In this document: positions 6,063 through 6,973 of the stretch, in pieces
How positions within the stretch are numbered: position 1 is the stretch's first letter
Layout of the letters: the number at the start of each line of letters is the position of its first letter
DNA from: Actinomycetota bacterium
GTDB lineage: Bacteria > Actinomycetota > Rubrobacteria > Rubrobacterales > Rubrobacteraceae
DNA length: 6,973 nt
Assembly (NCBI GenBank): GCA_020200675.1
Contig: JAIVIG010000336.1
Location: forward strand, 1-6,973
Reading direction: 5' to 3'
Made by a program: the position numbers and the translations under genes
The notes under the pieces: generated by a model
What the model was told of the DNA's origin: nothing
The model's input: the letters and a program-made list of their open reading frames with translations, nothing else
Databases searched by the model: none

Positions 6063-6093
6063 CGGTACCGTTTTCGAGGGCCTCCCCAAACGG
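6063..6093 (-). promoter_or_regulatory. Palindromic elements in the pyruvate kinase-dehydrogenase gap
   Basis: Two short symmetrical elements lie in the gap: the perfect 8-bp palindrome CGGTACCG (6063-6070), and an overlapping inverted repeat CCGTTT / AAACGG (6068-6073 and 6088-6093) whose loop can form a small GAG/CTC stem. No U-run follows on the minus strand, so this is not a clear terminator of pyruvate kinase. It may be a processing hairpin or regulator site, or chance. Confidence 0.22.
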
Positions 6094-6119
6094 CAGGGAC
6101 AGGCTACTCATGGGAAAGA

Positions 6120-6973
<854 letters not shown>

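Noticed and set aside
6063..6093. Rho-independent terminator after pyruvate kinase
   Set aside because: The inverted repeat has a long imperfect loop and no U-run on the minus strand; kept only as a low-confidence palindromic element.

Overview
This is a high-GC bacterial chromosomal window. Codons end mostly in G or C, several genes start at GTG, and Shine-Dalgarno sites (AAGGAGG type) are strong. Gene style and protein sequences suggest a deep-branching actinobacterium, perhaps Rubrobacter-like; this guess comes from the look of the proteins, not from a marker gene. I see no mobile element, tRNA, rRNA or CRISPR array.

Layout, left to right. Positions 1-49 (minus) hold the first 16 codons of a gene running off the left edge, most likely an L-lactate permease. 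Positions 50-394 are a gene-free leader/promoter region with two short palindromes. Positions 395-694 (minus) encode a 99-residue, very acidic Glu/Gln/Pro-rich protein with a GTG start. Diverging from it on the plus strand, 828-1382 encodes a Nu-class (YfcG-like) glutathione S-transferase that lacks about 50 internal residues, including half of its glutathione site. A 9-bp stem hairpin separates it from four minus-strand genes.

In transcription order those four are: the C-terminal part of pyruvate kinase (enters from the right edge, ends at 6120), a 1018-residue FAD plus Fe-S dehydrogenase of the D-lactate / D-2-hydroxyacid type (6043-2987), an SMP-30/gluconolactonase-like beta-propeller (2890-2006), and a DoxX-family membrane protein (1913-1425). 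Gaps are 76, 96 and 92 bases, so they may be co-transcribed, but each gap could also hold its own signals.

Taken together, the region looks like central carbon metabolism around pyruvate and lactate: a probable lactate importer, a membrane-associated hydroxyacid dehydrogenase that would make a 2-oxoacid such as pyruvate, and pyruvate kinase. The lactonase-like, DoxX and GST genes suggest side-chemistry or redox stress functions. The most unusual observation is the clean in-frame internal deletion in the GST. I found no convincing evidence for a wholly new multi-gene system.
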